Part shown: piece by piece, positions 26,020 through 36,173 of the stretch
How positions within the stretch are numbered: position 1 is the stretch's first letter
How the letters are laid out: every line of letters starts with the position of its first letter
Assembly (NCBI RefSeq): GCF_009928415.1
Contig: NZ_JAABNN010000001.1
Coordinates: 652,086-716,085, forward strand
Reading direction: 5' to 3'
DNA: 64,000 bases
Source: Bacillus sp. USDA818B3_A
GTDB taxonomy: Bacteria > Bacillota > Bacilli > Bacillales > Cytobacillaceae
The notes under the pieces: model-generated
Told to the model about the DNA's origin: nothing
What the model saw: only the letters and a program-made list of their open reading frames with translations
Databases searched by the model: none
Position numbers and translations under genes: made by a program

Positions 26020-26274
26020 TTAGTTACAAGATAGGAATTCTCCCAGTTCCCCCATTGCCTTTTGTTCATCAAAACCGTCAGCAATTAGTATGACTTCTTC
26101 ACCTTTTCTAATTGCTAAGCACATCACACCCATAATACTTTTACCAACCGCCAATTTCCCTTCTTTAAGAATGTTGATGTCACTAGTATATAAAGATGCT
26201 TTCCTTACAAATTCGGTAGCAACTTGAGCCTGAAGGCCACTGTTAAGTTGTACCACAATCTTTCTCCGTAACAT
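26020..26274 (-). CDS. Crh-like HPr-family protein (copy 1)
   Basis: 84 residues with the HPr fold pattern. Position 15 is Gln (GLQAQ), not the phospho-His of HPr, as in Bacillus Crh. S46 is kept in KSIMGV, the site of HPr kinase. Thus it cannot carry PTS phosphate but could act as a CcpA corepressor when phosphorylated on Ser. Unlike B. subtilis Crh (GLQARPA), residues 17-18 are Q-V, a change shared with copy 2 at 44056. It lies between the PTS gene (convergent) and GH36 copy 2 (upstream, same strand). Confidence 0.88.
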   Translation of the reverse strand: MLRRKIVVQLNSGLQAQVATEFVRKASLYTSDINILKEGKLAVGKSIMGVMCLAIRKGEEVILIADGFDEQKAMGELGEFLSCN

Positions 26275-26437
26275 TTATTTTCCTCCTTAACTTTGAAAAA
26301 GCAGTTGAACTGCATTTCAACCATCATTATATTTATCATTTGCACACTACTGTTAAGGTATAAATACTCTACTTGTTAACTCTTTTGGACATCTAATTTG
26401 AGTTTTTTTTCACCAGACTAATATTATCGTTTACTAT

Positions 26438-26473
26438 AAAAAGGATGGATCTGTAAGTTTTACTAATCCATCC
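26438..26473 (-). terminator. Terminator of GH36 copy 2
   Basis: Minus-strand stem GGATGGAT/ATCCATCC followed by TTTTT, 12 bp after the GH36 stop. It separates GH36 from the Crh-like gene. Confidence 0.8.
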
Positions 26474-26484
26474 CATTTAACTTT

Positions 26485-28671
26485 TTATTCAGCACTCAAT
26501 CTCCACATAATGCTTGTAAAATCTCCATTCATATGGGGAATATTAATTCCAACGTTCATTAATTCATCGCCATAAAAGCTTCTATTTAATTCCACTACTT
26601 TATATTTTGTCTCTGGATCTAATCCCTTTAATCGAACCTTTCTGAATGAATCATTCGGTTCTGATAACACATTTACATAGGCGAAAACAGCTTCTTCTTT
26701 ATCTGGAGAAACATGCATCCATGCTGTATGATTTCCCATAAATGGATTTAATAGACGGTAAAAGTCTCCAAATTGGATAACTGATCTTATTTCTTTATAA
26801 AAGGCTACTTGATCTGTAATGATCTCTTGATCCTCTTTTGATAATTTTGTTACATCCAGCTCATAACCAAAGTTTCCTGACATGGCAACATGGCCTCTTA
26901 CTTCCAACGATGTTATTCGGTGCACTTGATGGTTAGGAACTGCAGATACGTGAGCCCCCATAGAGCTAATAGGATAGACAAGGCTCGTTCCGTATTGTAT
27001 TTTCAAACGGGAAATGGCATCCGTATTATCACTAGTCCATGTTTGAGGCATGTAGTAAAGCATTCCCGGATCAAAGCGTCCACCGCCGCCTGAACAGCTC
27101 TCAAACAATATGTGGGGGAACTTTGTTGTAATTTCCTCCATTACACGGTATAAACCAAGCATATATCGGTGTGCGGTTTCCCTTTGGCGTTCAGGAGGTA
27201 AACTAGCAGATCCAACCTCTGTCATATGGCGGTTCATATCCCATTTTACATACGTAATGGGCGCACTCTCTAAAATATTTGAAATTCTTAAGATAATTTC
27301 ATCACAAACATCTTTTCTTGAAAAATCTAAAACCAATTGCTGTCTGCTTTCGGAGCGTCGACGATTAGGAACATGAATACACCAGTCCGGATGTTCACGA
27401 TATAAGTCACTATTTACGGAAATCATTTCTGGTTCAAACCATAAACCAAATTCCATATTCGTATTACATATACTTTGGGCTAGGCTTTTTAACCCATTTG
27501 GTAATTTATTTTTATCTACAAACCAGTCCCCTAAAGAGTTGTTGTCATTATCACGCTTACCAAACCAGCCATCATCCAACACGAATAGCTCCATGCCAAG
27601 GCCTTTTCCGCACTTCGCAATTTCTTGAATTTTCTTTTCATTAAAATCAAAATATGTGGCTTCCCAGTTATTGATTAAAATAGGGCGAATTTTATCTCGG
27701 AATTCTCCTCGACATAAGCGTTTTCTATATAGTTGATGGAACGTATGGGACATTTCACTTAAGCCATTGGAGGAATAAACCATCACAACCTCCGGTGCTT
27801 GGAATTTCTCATTCGGTTCAAGTAACCAGGAGAAGTCAAAGGGGTTGATTCCCACCGTTGCACGGGAATAACCAAATTGATCTACTTCCACAGTGCTTAA
27901 GAAATTTCCACTATATACAAAACTAAAAGCAAAAACTTCCCCATAGTCTTCATTTGTTTCTTTCCTTACTAATGCCATAAACGGATTATGCTGGTGGCTG
28001 CTTGCACCACGCCGACTTTCCACTGACTGAATACCTGGTCTTAATTCCGTCCTAGCAACATACCTCTCCCTTCCCCAAGCACCTGGAAGGCTAATCATGT
28101 CAAAATCTGAGTCTTGAAAATCCACATTCGTGCTAGCAACCTTTAAGAGTTTCAGGTTCTCCGTACCATTATTCACAAAACAAACAGACCTAGTAATGGC
28201 ATCGAAATCTTCAAAGGCCGCATACGTTAAGATTACTTTTAAATCAATTAAGCGATCTTCAAGGACAATCTCTACTGTTTCTGCTTCTGCTTCTGTTTCC
28301 ACATAAGTGGATGGTAAGCCATCAAGGCTCTTTTTCCCTTTTGTTATGGTGTGAGTTACATAGCGTAAATCTGTTATAGTTGATCCATTTTCTAATTGAA
28401 CCTGAAAAGCAGGATTTCGGTAATCCGTATGACCAAAGGAAGGATATTCCTGCGGCAATGTATCAAGTGAAAATGAACGGTCTTCCGCCACTGGATTTCC
28501 TGAAAATGCCCTATCGGCATATCGTAATTCATTGGAATGATTATACTCGTTGATTCTTTTTCCCCAATATAAGTGCGCTAAGTATCCACCTTTAGCCACT
28601 TGAAAAATATAGCTTGTGTTTTTTGCAGTTAAATGAAATGTTTGTGTATTATCGTCATATTTGATAGACAT
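26485..28671 (-). CDS. GH36 alpha-galactosidase (copy 2)
   Basis: 728 residues from ATG 28671, which follows GTTGGAGG; a frame start at 28683 lies within that site. Architecture and catalytic residues equal copy 1: WEATYFDFNE, VLDDGWFG, KWDMNRH with D478, SDNTD with D548. The two copies share most of the barrel but differ in the sandwich and C-terminal domains, so they are diverged paralogs and may split oligosaccharide lengths. No signal peptide. It is transcribed away from the YesM/YesN-Lpl block with its own promoter and terminator. Confidence 0.96.
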   Translation of the reverse strand: MSIKYDDNTQTFHLTAKNTSYIFQVAKGGYLAHLYWGKRINEYNHSNELRYADRAFSGNPVAEDRSFSLDTLPQEYPSFGHTDYRNPAFQVQLENGSTITDLRYVTHTITKGKKSLDGLPSTYVETEAEAETVEIVLEDRLIDLKVILTYAAFEDFDAITRSVCFVNNGTENLKLLKVASTNVDFQDSDFDMISLPGAWGRERYVARTELRPGIQSVESRRGASSHQHNPFMALVRKETNEDYGEVFAFSFVYSGNFLSTVEVDQFGYSRATVGINPFDFSWLLEPNEKFQAPEVVMVYSSNGLSEMSHTFHQLYRKRLCRGEFRDKIRPILINNWEATYFDFNEKKIQEIAKCGKGLGMELFVLDDGWFGKRDNDNNSLGDWFVDKNKLPNGLKSLAQSICNTNMEFGLWFEPEMISVNSDLYREHPDWCIHVPNRRRSESRQQLVLDFSRKDVCDEIILRISNILESAPITYVKWDMNRHMTEVGSASLPPERQRETAHRYMLGLYRVMEEITTKFPHILFESCSGGGGRFDPGMLYYMPQTWTSDNTDAISRLKIQYGTSLVYPISSMGAHVSAVPNHQVHRITSLEVRGHVAMSGNFGYELDVTKLSKEDQEIITDQVAFYKEIRSVIQFGDFYRLLNPFMGNHTAWMHVSPDKEEAVFAYVNVLSEPNDSFRKVRLKGLDPETKYKVVELNRSFYGDELMNVGINIPHMNGDFTSIMWRLSAE

Positions 28672-28725
28672 AGTAACCTCCAACTATATTAATTAAGTTC
28701 ACGTTTACGGGATTGAAACACATAT

Positions 28726-28739
28726 TGAAAGCTCTTTCA
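28726..28739 (-). promoter_or_regulatory. cre-like palindrome upstream of GH36 copy 2
   Basis: TGAAAGCTCTTTCA, a perfect 14-bp palindrome 55 bp before the start. It resembles a CcpA cre box, with CT replacing the usual central CG. Confidence 0.55.
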
Positions 28740-28821
28740 TATTTATTATAAATGGAAAGTAATCAAGTAACTATATCACTTTTTTAAGAAAGGTATCGTA
28801 AACCAACACATTTGTTTAAAT

Positions 28822-28850
28822 AAAAAAAGAGAGAGCTGACTCTCTTTTTT
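28822..28850 (-). terminator. Rho-independent terminator
   Basis: Stem AAGAGAGA/TCTCTTTT with T-runs on both strands, directly after the YesM-type kinase stop. Confidence 0.85.
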
Positions 28851-28852
28851 CG

Positions 28853-30649
28853 TTAATTCGATTTCTTTATTATAGGAATACTTACCTTTACTTGAGTCCC
28901 GATCCCTTTTCTGCTAAAGATGGTAAACTCTGATTCGTTTCCATAATACGTTTTCAATCTAGTGATTACATTCTTAATTCCATAACTGGTTGATTCAGCG
29001 GTAATGCATTGGATCTTCTCCAATGTTTCTGGGTCCATTCCAAGTCCATCATCGATTATTTCAAATACCGCCAGATTTTGCTTTTGATACACTTTGATAA
29101 TAAGATTAATTCCATTTTCATCATCCCAAATGGCATGATTTATACAATTTTCAATAAAAGGCTGTAAAACTAATTTTATCGTATCATAATGATATAAAGA
29201 TTCATCAACATTAAAATGAGTATGCAATAAACCATCAAACCGAATCTGTTGAATGGCTAAATAATTTTTTGAGAGCTCGATTTCCTCTCGTATACTAATA
29301 ATTTTCCTCCCCTTATTTAGAGAGATTCGGTAAAATTTAGAAAGCAGGTTGACCATTTGGTATACTTTATGTGCTTTTTCCTTGACTGCAAGCGCTGAAA
29401 TAGAGCCCAGTGTGTTATACAAAAAATGTGGATTGATTTGTGATTGCTGCAGATTCATTTCAGCTTCTTTTTTCAGTATTTCTGTATGATATACTTCCTC
29501 AATAAGTGTTTTTATCTTACTTGTCATTTTGTAAAAGGCTGATGACAATTCCCCGATTTCATCCTCCCCGAATTTTGGCATTGCGACTTCAAAATCCCCT
29601 TCCTCAACCCTTTTCATATTCATAACCAATGTTTCAATTCGTTTGGTCAACAGGGAAGACGTAAAATAAATTAAGAAAATCGCAATCAGAACACTAAAAG
29701 CTGTTACTATAAATATCTTTGCATAAGCAGCTTTAATTCGATCAAGAAAACTCTCATAGGGAGTAAGGGAAATGGTTTTCCAACCGTTTGACATGGTTTT
29801 ATAAACAACTAACATGTCTCTCCCTTTATACTTACAATTAAAATGACCGCTATTTTTTAATTTACTTTGGTCAAAAGGGAAGATCTGGTCTACACGCTTA
29901 GAAATCAAGTGTTTATTTCGATTACTTAGAACATAACCATTTTGATTAACAATAAAAATTTCCCTATTTATATCTTCTTTATCAATTAAGGAGTAAAGTT
30001 CTTTCTCTTGAATTTCAAGATTTAGAATACCGTATGGAAATACACTATTATGGTCAAGAAAGCGGGACAGAGTAAAGGTTGGAATTCCTTGTTCATTCTC
30101 TTTCACATTACTAAATACAACTTTGCCCCCAGCGGTACTAACATCCTTATACCATGACTGTTTTTTTACCTTTTCATCAATGTGTTTAATATATATATGA
30201 TCAGACATTAAAGAATGGTTATTTGTGTAAATTGTAATGGAGCTAATTCCACTATTCATTGAAAGAAGGTCTTTAAACCTCGGGTTGATGTAGTTATAGG
30301 CATCTATATAATTTAGAGAGTAATCATCTTCGTAATTCAATGTTAAATATTCTTTTAAGGTCAAATCCATATAAAGTTGGTCAGAAACCTGATAAAAGTC
30401 ACCCAGTTTATTTTCTATATTTTTATTGATTTGATTAATCGTATTCATCGTATTGTCATAGTTTTGTATGGTTAATTCATCTTTGGCGGTATACGAAGAA
30501 TACACGACCAAAAATGAAATCGGAATACAGACAATTAATCCATATACAATAAATAATTTATTTCTTAGTTTTAGATTATTAAACTTTTTTTTCCACCAAT
30601 TTTGGATAGAAAAATCGTTGCCTTTAAAAAATCTTTTTTCTGTATTCAT
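28853..30649 (-). CDS. YesM-type sensor histidine kinase
   Basis: 598 residues. TM1 (about 34-54), an extracellular sensor region to about 300, TM2 (about 305-330), HAMP, then a His_kinase domain with QINPHFLYNTLGSISAL and a HATPase domain (IENCINHAIWDDE, DDGLGMD, YGIKNVITRL). It would phosphorylate the partner regulator, whose gene is upstream and overlaps by 26 nt. With the Lpl-type ABC genes further upstream on the same strand this forms the standard sugar-sensing block. Confidence 0.92.
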   Translation of the reverse strand: MNTEKRFFKGNDFSIQNWWKKKFNNLKLRNKLFIVYGLIVCIPISFLVVYSSYTAKDELTIQNYDNTMNTINQINKNIENKLGDFYQVSDQLYMDLTLKEYLTLNYEDDYSLNYIDAYNYINPRFKDLLSMNSGISSITIYTNNHSLMSDHIYIKHIDEKVKKQSWYKDVSTAGGKVVFSNVKENEQGIPTFTLSRFLDHNSVFPYGILNLEIQEKELYSLIDKEDINREIFIVNQNGYVLSNRNKHLISKRVDQIFPFDQSKLKNSGHFNCKYKGRDMLVVYKTMSNGWKTISLTPYESFLDRIKAAYAKIFIVTAFSVLIAIFLIYFTSSLLTKRIETLVMNMKRVEEGDFEVAMPKFGEDEIGELSSAFYKMTSKIKTLIEEVYHTEILKKEAEMNLQQSQINPHFLYNTLGSISALAVKEKAHKVYQMVNLLSKFYRISLNKGRKIISIREEIELSKNYLAIQQIRFDGLLHTHFNVDESLYHYDTIKLVLQPFIENCINHAIWDDENGINLIIKVYQKQNLAVFEIIDDGLGMDPETLEKIQCITAESTSYGIKNVITRLKTYYGNESEFTIFSRKGIGTQVKVSIPIIKKSN

Positions 30650-32162
30650 TTGGTGTCATACCCTTATACTTTTTGTAAAGCGAGCAAAAATAGGAAACAC
30701 TTTCAAACCCCACAGAACTGCATACATCTTTTATTTTTAAAGATCTTTGATGGAGCAATTCTGTTGCTTTTTCTAATTTGGCCTTTGTAATAAAGGATAA
30801 TATCGTTTCCCCTGTTTTTTCTTTAAAAATGCTGCGGATGTAATTGGGAGATAAAAATACTTTACTTGCAATGTCTTCTACAAGTAAGGGTTTGTCCAGA
30901 TTTTCTTTAATAAACAATATGATTTGGTTGACAACTTGCTGATGATTATCGCTCTCTTTTTCTCTTAGGTATTGAAAAATTGATTCAATCGTTCGAGAAA
31001 TAAAATGTTTTAATTCTTCGACCGTATCAAATAAATAAATATTTTTAATTGAATTATTTAATGTTTGTTCAAATTGGTGTGTATTCGATTCGGTGAATGC
31101 ATTGTTTAATAAATATAATATAAATTTATATAATTCATGACAAATAAGATCTCGATGGATCTCATTATCAATGAAATATTTAAATAGTGAGTCAATCAAT
31201 TCCTCTGTTTTCTTCCAATCTCCATTCAAGATTGAATGGACGATTTCTTGATGAACCGGCGGGATTTGAATATCCTGGTTTCTTTTGTTTATTTTATCCT
31301 GTTGAAGGAGACTTCCGGGTCCGTTATAAAATCTTAGTTCTAACGTTTTTTTTGTTTTCTCATACATACTTCCCAAGATTGGCAAAGCAGTTGAACCATT
31401 TGATAAAGCAATTGAAATAGAAACCTGAAATTGCTGAAAAAACTCATTAATTAAAGTCCGGAATAGTTGATTTATGTCTACATCTTTATCCCTTTCATGG
31501 TTCAAAATAATGCTATATTCTCCTTCTTTTGTTTGCACTATCATGGCGGATTGCGTTCTTGTGGATACGTATTCATAAAGGTATTGATAAAAAGCTTTAT
31601 CCATTTCCAAACCGTTATCCATTAAGAAGAAATTGTCAACGCTAATAATAGCCAGACTATATTGGCCGCCGATAGGAAACCCCAGATCATTTATAAGCTC
31701 TTCATTTTTTGTTGAGGATGGATTTAACAACAAATCTTTCAGGTGCTTCTCTATGAATGCCATTTTCGATTTTTCTTCATTTTTTCTTTTTTCTACTCTC
31801 TCTATTACCTTCATCAGTACCGGTGGTAATTCCTCAAAGTCTAAAGGCTTTAATAAGTAATCTGCCACCTCTAATTTTATGGCAGCTTTAACAAAAGAAA
31901 ACTCATCATATCCGCTTAAAAAGATAATTTCAACCTTTTCATTTCTTCTTTTTAATTGCTTTGAAAATTCCAGCCCATCCATAATTGGCATCTTGACATC
32001 TGTTATTACAAGGTCAGGTGTACATTTTTCTGATAGGGCTAATGCTTCATTCCCATTCTTTGCTGTTCCCACAACCTCAATATTGTATTGTTTCCAATTG
32101 ACAAAGTCGCGAAGCATTTCCAGCTCTAATTTTTCGTCATCAACTAGCATTAGCTTATACAT
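30624..32162 (-). CDS. YesN-type response regulator with AraC output domain
   Basis: 512 residues. Receiver domain (1-120) with D8-D9 and phospho-acceptor D55 in ITDVKMPIMDG; K106-region is conserved (LLKPLDFEEL). A long middle region (about 130-400) of unknown fold follows, then a C-terminal AraC pair of HTH motifs (VEDIASKVFLSPNYIRSIFK and a second ending YKGMTPNEYRK). GGGAGGG precedes the ATG. Presumably controls the ABC operon and nearby alpha-galactosidase. Its 3' end overlaps the kinase start. Confidence 0.93.
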   Translation of the reverse strand: MYKLMLVDDEKLELEMLRDFVNWKQYNIEVVGTAKNGNEALALSEKCTPDLVITDVKMPIMDGLEFSKQLKRRNEKVEIIFLSGYDEFSFVKAAIKLEVADYLLKPLDFEELPPVLMKVIERVEKRKNEEKSKMAFIEKHLKDLLLNPSSTKNEELINDLGFPIGGQYSLAIISVDNFFLMDNGLEMDKAFYQYLYEYVSTRTQSAMIVQTKEGEYSIILNHERDKDVDINQLFRTLINEFFQQFQVSISIALSNGSTALPILGSMYEKTKKTLELRFYNGPGSLLQQDKINKRNQDIQIPPVHQEIVHSILNGDWKKTEELIDSLFKYFIDNEIHRDLICHELYKFILYLLNNAFTESNTHQFEQTLNNSIKNIYLFDTVEELKHFISRTIESIFQYLREKESDNHQQVVNQIILFIKENLDKPLLVEDIASKVFLSPNYIRSIFKEKTGETILSFITKAKLEKATELLHQRSLKIKDVCSSVGFESVSYFCSLYKKYKGMTPNEYRKKIF

Positions 32163-32453
32163 TCTAAGATGTTCCCTCCCTGTTATAAAGATGGATTTCC
32201 TTCATTATAGCATTCATTGTTCACTTAAAATCCGCAAACAATTTCCATCTGATTATGCCTGACAAAAGTCTGTCCGTTTGACAGCTCTTCAAATCACTGA
32301 ATCACCTTCTTGCCTATACTTCCCTCAACCGGTGGTACCAACCCTTTTCAACTTAACTGAATCATTTCTAAAAAAGATTTGATGTCTGGAACAATTATTA
32401 GGATGCTGATTTAACGTCCCCCTTTCAAGTATACTGAACGGATCATCATTTAG
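32163..32453. other. Non-coding gap between solute-binding protein and regulator
   Basis: About 290 bp without a gene. It should contain the promoter for the regulator-kinase pair. No clear operator seen. Confidence 0.4.
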
Positions 32454-32477
32454 AAAAAAGGGCCATAAAAATGGCCC
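32454..32477 (-). terminator. Terminator of the ABC operon
   Basis: Minus-strand stem GGGCCAT/ATGGCCC followed by TTTTTT, just after the solute-binding protein stop. Confidence 0.88.
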
Positions 32478-32482
32478 TCAAT

Positions 32483-34105
32483 TTATTTCCATAATTCTTT
32501 TCTCTTTTGATAATTGTCATTAATCACTTTTTCCACCTTTTCAAGCCCTACTTTGTCTAAGTCTTTCAGCATGACTTTGTATCGGGCTTTTGCTTCAGCT
32601 TCTGATGGTGAATTAATTAATTTTGGTACCGTGCTGTTGATAATATCGGTTACCTTTTGGGAAATAAGAGATTCCGGAGTGCCAGCAGCAGGTCCTAAAT
32701 TATCGTAAATGGCAGTATCCCAAGTAGTGTCATCCAAATTCTTATAGGCAATGGTTGCAACTGAATCCTTTTCGTATTTATTTGTCAAATCATACGGAGT
32801 TCCATCACTGCCGGCTCCATTTTTGATAAACCATGTCCATTTTCGAACTCCCGTGGTTTTTCTGAAGTTTTCATCATTTTTATATTGCTCTAAAAATCCT
32901 TCTTTTGGTTTGTGTTTTCCATCTACCATGTCCCAATGCTTGCCTTCAATTCCCCACATTAGCAAATACTGGCCTTCTTCGCTTGAAAGAAAATCAATCA
33001 ACTTCATAGTTTTCTCAGGATACTTGTTTTTAGAGGTAATCCCGATTGCATCCCATCCCAAAGAGCTGCGAGGGCCAAATGTTGTCTTTGAAGGGTTAAC
33101 TCCTGGTGCCGTCACCTTATAAGCATAAAATTGTTTGTCAACATTTTCGGCTCCGTCAGCCTTTTTCAAAATAGTATTGGCATCTCCAGTATCCCAATAT
33201 GCAGAAGCTGTAGCAAATGTATAACCATTAGAAAGCTTTTGATTCCATAATTGTGTTTTATTTACCGCCCATTCCTTATCGATTAATCCCTCACGATAGA
33301 GTTTATTCATGTATAGCATCATTTCTAAATAACTAGGGTCTTTTTCACTATATCGGAGTTTTCCATTTTTTTCATAAAATGATTTCATTCCCCACATGCC
33401 TTTAAAAGTTGCAATGGCAGATCCCATATTCTCAGCGTTAAGGGTTAAAGGAATGGATTCATGACCATTTATTGTTGGGTATTTTTCCTTGAATGTTTTT
33501 AATAACTTATAAAATTCCTCTGAAGTGAATGGCTGTCCATTATTTGCTTTTTCACCCACTCCAAGTTCTTTCAACAAATCCATTCGCATGAGCATTCCAA
33601 AAACAGGTTCATTATCAAGACCATACCAATTAGATAAATAATAGTTTTTTCCATCATCATATCTAGTTTTCTTTAATGTATCTCCGTACATCTGTTTTAC
33701 ATTTGTACCGTATTTGTCAATCAAATCGTTAAGTGGAATAAGTGCACCAGCTGAAATGTATTTAGTTACTAGTTCACTTCCGCGAGGCATTAAAACAATA
33801 TCAGGTAAATCTCCGCTTGCAAGCATTAAATTTAATTTTTCATCCGGGTTGCCGGTTGGCTGTTGAATCTCAATTTTAACTCCTGTATGTTTCGTTATTT
33901 CCTTCGCTACTTCATTGTCAAATGCATCGCCCGTATTTTTATCAAATAAAGTCAAAGTAATTGGGGAATTATCATCTGTTTTTCCTTTATCTGATGATTC
34001 TTTTGAGCTTTCTTCATTTGAAGAACAGCCAGCTAAAAGTGTAAAAGTCACCAAAACCAGCATCATCATCAATGCAAATGGATTTCTTAACCACGTTCGT
34101 TCCAT
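32483..34105 (-). CDS. ABC transporter solute-binding lipoprotein (LplA-type)
   Basis: 540 residues. Lipobox LLAGC with Cys at about 26, followed by a Ser/Glu-rich linker, then a large type-1 extracellular solute-binding domain (LTLFDKNTGDAFDNEVAKEI, SGDLPDIVLMPRG, DFLSSEEGQYLLMWGIEGKHW). This is the family of LplA/YtcQ proteins that bind oligosaccharides outside the membrane. It is third in the operon after the two permeases. No ATPase gene is present, so a shared MsmX-type ATPase is expected. Confidence 0.92.
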   Translation of the reverse strand: MERTWLRNPFALMMMLVLVTFTLLAGCSSNEESSKESSDKGKTDDNSPITLTLFDKNTGDAFDNEVAKEITKHTGVKIEIQQPTGNPDEKLNLMLASGDLPDIVLMPRGSELVTKYISAGALIPLNDLIDKYGTNVKQMYGDTLKKTRYDDGKNYYLSNWYGLDNEPVFGMLMRMDLLKELGVGEKANNGQPFTSEEFYKLLKTFKEKYPTINGHESIPLTLNAENMGSAIATFKGMWGMKSFYEKNGKLRYSEKDPSYLEMMLYMNKLYREGLIDKEWAVNKTQLWNQKLSNGYTFATASAYWDTGDANTILKKADGAENVDKQFYAYKVTAPGVNPSKTTFGPRSSLGWDAIGITSKNKYPEKTMKLIDFLSSEEGQYLLMWGIEGKHWDMVDGKHKPKEGFLEQYKNDENFRKTTGVRKWTWFIKNGAGSDGTPYDLTNKYEKDSVATIAYKNLDDTTWDTAIYDNLGPAAGTPESLISQKVTDIINSTVPKLINSPSEAEAKARYKVMLKDLDKVGLEKVEKVINDNYQKRKELWK

Positions 34106-34136
34106 AAGTAGATCTCTCCTATTTTAAAATGATTTT

Positions 34137-35030
34137 TTATTCTTTTATAGAACCAACCATCATGCCCTTGGCAAAATACTTTTGCAGAAATGGATAAACA
34201 ATCATGATTGGTATCGTAACGACCATTGTTGCCGCCATTCGCAGACTATCCGGAGAAACAGCCATACGTTTAGCTGAATCAGCTAGCTGCTGATGGTCCG
34301 ACATCATCCCACCCGTTTGGTACTGATTTAGTATTTTTACTAAAACCGCTTGAAGCGTTTTCAATTCCGGTTTATAGGTAAATACATAGGAATCAAACCA
34401 TGAGTTCCAATGACCGATAGCAATAAACAGTCCGATTGTCGCAAGGATGGGTTTTGACAAAGGAATGATTATTTTAAAGAAAATCTGGACATCATTTGCT
34501 CCCTCTACCTTTGCGGCTTCTTCCAATTCCTTTGGTAATTGTTCAATGAACGTTCTGATCAAGATCATATTAAACACGCTCATCAGACCAGGGATGATAT
34601 ATACCCAAAAAGAGTCAATCAAATGGACGGACTTAAGAACCATATAATAAGGGATAAGCCCCCCTGAAAAGAACATGGTAAAGATAAAGAGAAGGGTAAT
34701 CGGCTTTCTGAACACGAGATCTCTTTTGCTTAAAGCATAAGCCAGCATAGTAATCACCAAAAGTGATAAGGGCGTCCCGATGACGGTCCGTAATACAGTC
34801 ACCTTTGTGGCAGTTAAAATTTCTCTATCAGCAAAAATGGATTTATAACTTTCTAGGCTGAATACACGCGGCCAAAAATAGAGACCGCCTCGAACCGTAT
34901 CCTGCGCATTATTAATCGAAATGACAAATATATTCCAAAAAGGCAATAAAGTAACTAAAATGATAACTGTCAAAAAGATAAATAGAATGACTTGAAACAT
35001 AGATTCAGAATTGAATATTTTTTTACTCAT
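34137..35030 (-). CDS. ABC sugar permease, LplC/YtcP-type
   Basis: 297 residues with six TM helices and the permease EAA motif EEAAKVEGANDVQIFFKIIIPLSKP in the fifth loop, where the ATPase docks. Typical MalG-side protein of carbohydrate ABC importers. ATG 35030 chosen; TTG 35039 lies almost on the AAGGAAG site. It follows the LplB-type permease by a few bases. Confidence 0.92.
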   Translation of the reverse strand: MSKKIFNSESMFQVILFIFLTVIILVTLLPFWNIFVISINNAQDTVRGGLYFWPRVFSLESYKSIFADREILTATKVTVLRTVIGTPLSLLVITMLAYALSKRDLVFRKPITLLFIFTMFFSGGLIPYYMVLKSVHLIDSFWVYIIPGLMSVFNMILIRTFIEQLPKELEEAAKVEGANDVQIFFKIIIPLSKPILATIGLFIAIGHWNSWFDSYVFTYKPELKTLQAVLVKILNQYQTGGMMSDHQQLADSAKRMAVSPDSLRMAATMVVTIPIMIVYPFLQKYFAKGMMVGSIKE

Positions 35031-35047
35031 GATACGCAATCACTTCC

Positions 35048-36022
35048 TTAAAATAGTCCATTATCTCCGATTTTCTTGGCCACACGATTAGCTGATACAA
35101 CTAAAATAAAGGCAACTAGTGATTTAAACAATCCAACAGCTGCGCCATATGAGTACATACCATTTTGCAAGCCATATCGATAGGTGTAAGTGTCAATTAC
35201 ATCGGAATATTCAAGGATCATATTATTTTGCATGAGATACTGTTGATCGAAGCCTGCATTTAAAATACCACCAAGTGCCAGAATCAATAAAATGACAATG
35301 GTTGGTCTTAAGGCTGGCAGTGTAACATGAAGAATTTGTTGAAATCTGTTTGCTCCATCCACTTTTGCAGCTTCGTACAACTGCGGACTGATTCCGGAAA
35401 TTGCCGCGAGATAAATAATAGAATTAAATCCCATGTCTTTCCATGTATTGGCAGAGGCAACAATTCCCCAGAAGTATTTCCCTTCTTGGAAAAAAAGTAT
35501 TGGCTTATCGACCAAATGCAAGCTAACCAAGAGATTGTTTACTAATCCTTCTGCTGACAATAATGTTAAGAAAATGTTGGCGACGATTACCCAAGAGATA
35601 AAATGAGGTAAATAAGAAACTGTTTGGACCGTTTTTTTGAAATATTTATTGTTCAACTCGTTTATGGCGATTGCCAAAATAATCGGAACCGGAAAAGAAA
35701 TTATTAAAGTCAAAAAACTGGTAGCCAATGTGTTCCGCATTATTCTAACAAAGTCACCGCTTTCAATAAAATACGAGAACCATTTGATTCCTACAAACTC
35801 ACTTGTAAAGAATGAACTGAAAAAAGGACCTCCAGGTTTATAATCAATAAAAGCCATATAGAGTCCATACATGGGAGCATAACAAAAAACTATAACCCAA
35901 ATAATGGCAGGCAATGCCATTAATAAAAGGTATTTTTGTTCAAATATCCTTTTTAGGATAGACGCTTTACGGGGTTTGTCCACAACTAAAGGTCCATTAA
36001 GTACTTCGGGCAGGACTTTCAA
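35048..36022 (-). CDS. ABC sugar permease, LplB-type
   Basis: About 324 residues, six TM helices with the EAA loop YEAAKVDGANRFQQILHVTLPALRP. Pairs with the next permease to form the channel. TTG 36022 is the likely start behind AAGGAG; the frame opens further at 36046 but those codons include the site itself. Its 5' end and leader are partly duplicated just upstream (36057-36173). Confidence 0.9.
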   Translation of the reverse strand: MKVLPEVLNGPLVVDKPRKASILKRIFEQKYLLLMALPAIIWVIVFCYAPMYGLYMAFIDYKPGGPFFSSFFTSEFVGIKWFSYFIESGDFVRIMRNTLATSFLTLIISFPVPIILAIAINELNNKYFKKTVQTVSYLPHFISWVIVANIFLTLLSAEGLVNNLLVSLHLVDKPILFFQEGKYFWGIVASANTWKDMGFNSIIYLAAISGISPQLYEAAKVDGANRFQQILHVTLPALRPTIVILLILALGGILNAGFDQQYLMQNNMILEYSDVIDTYTYRYGLQNGMYSYGAAVGLFKSLVAFILVVSANRVAKKIGDNGLF

Positions 36023-36056
36023 TATTATTTCACTCCTTCTTAGCAAAATCGCTTTT

Positions 36057-36173
36057 TTAATTAAAATTTTTTACCCTATCCAAAATTTGTTTAAATATCT
36101 TATTCAAGATGGATGCTTTACAGGATTTGTCTATAAATAAAGGTCCATTAAGTACTTCGGGCAGGACTTTCAA
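36057..36173 (-). other. Duplicated 5' end of the LplB-type gene: 38-codon leader ORF
   Basis: A second copy of the permease start, TTG 36173 behind its own AAGGAGTG, reads LKVLPEVLNGPLFIDK and ends at TAA 36057, 35 bp before the real start codon. The DNA from about 36087 to 36230 matches 35934-36075 at an offset of about 151 bp, including a 36-bp block. It is a tandem duplication turned into an upstream ORF. Confidence 0.75.

Noticed and set aside
32325-32350. T-box-like GGTTGGTACCACC on the minus strand
   Set aside because: Differs from the AGGGTGGNACCRCG core, lacks specifier-stem and antiterminator context, and precedes no tRNA-related gene.
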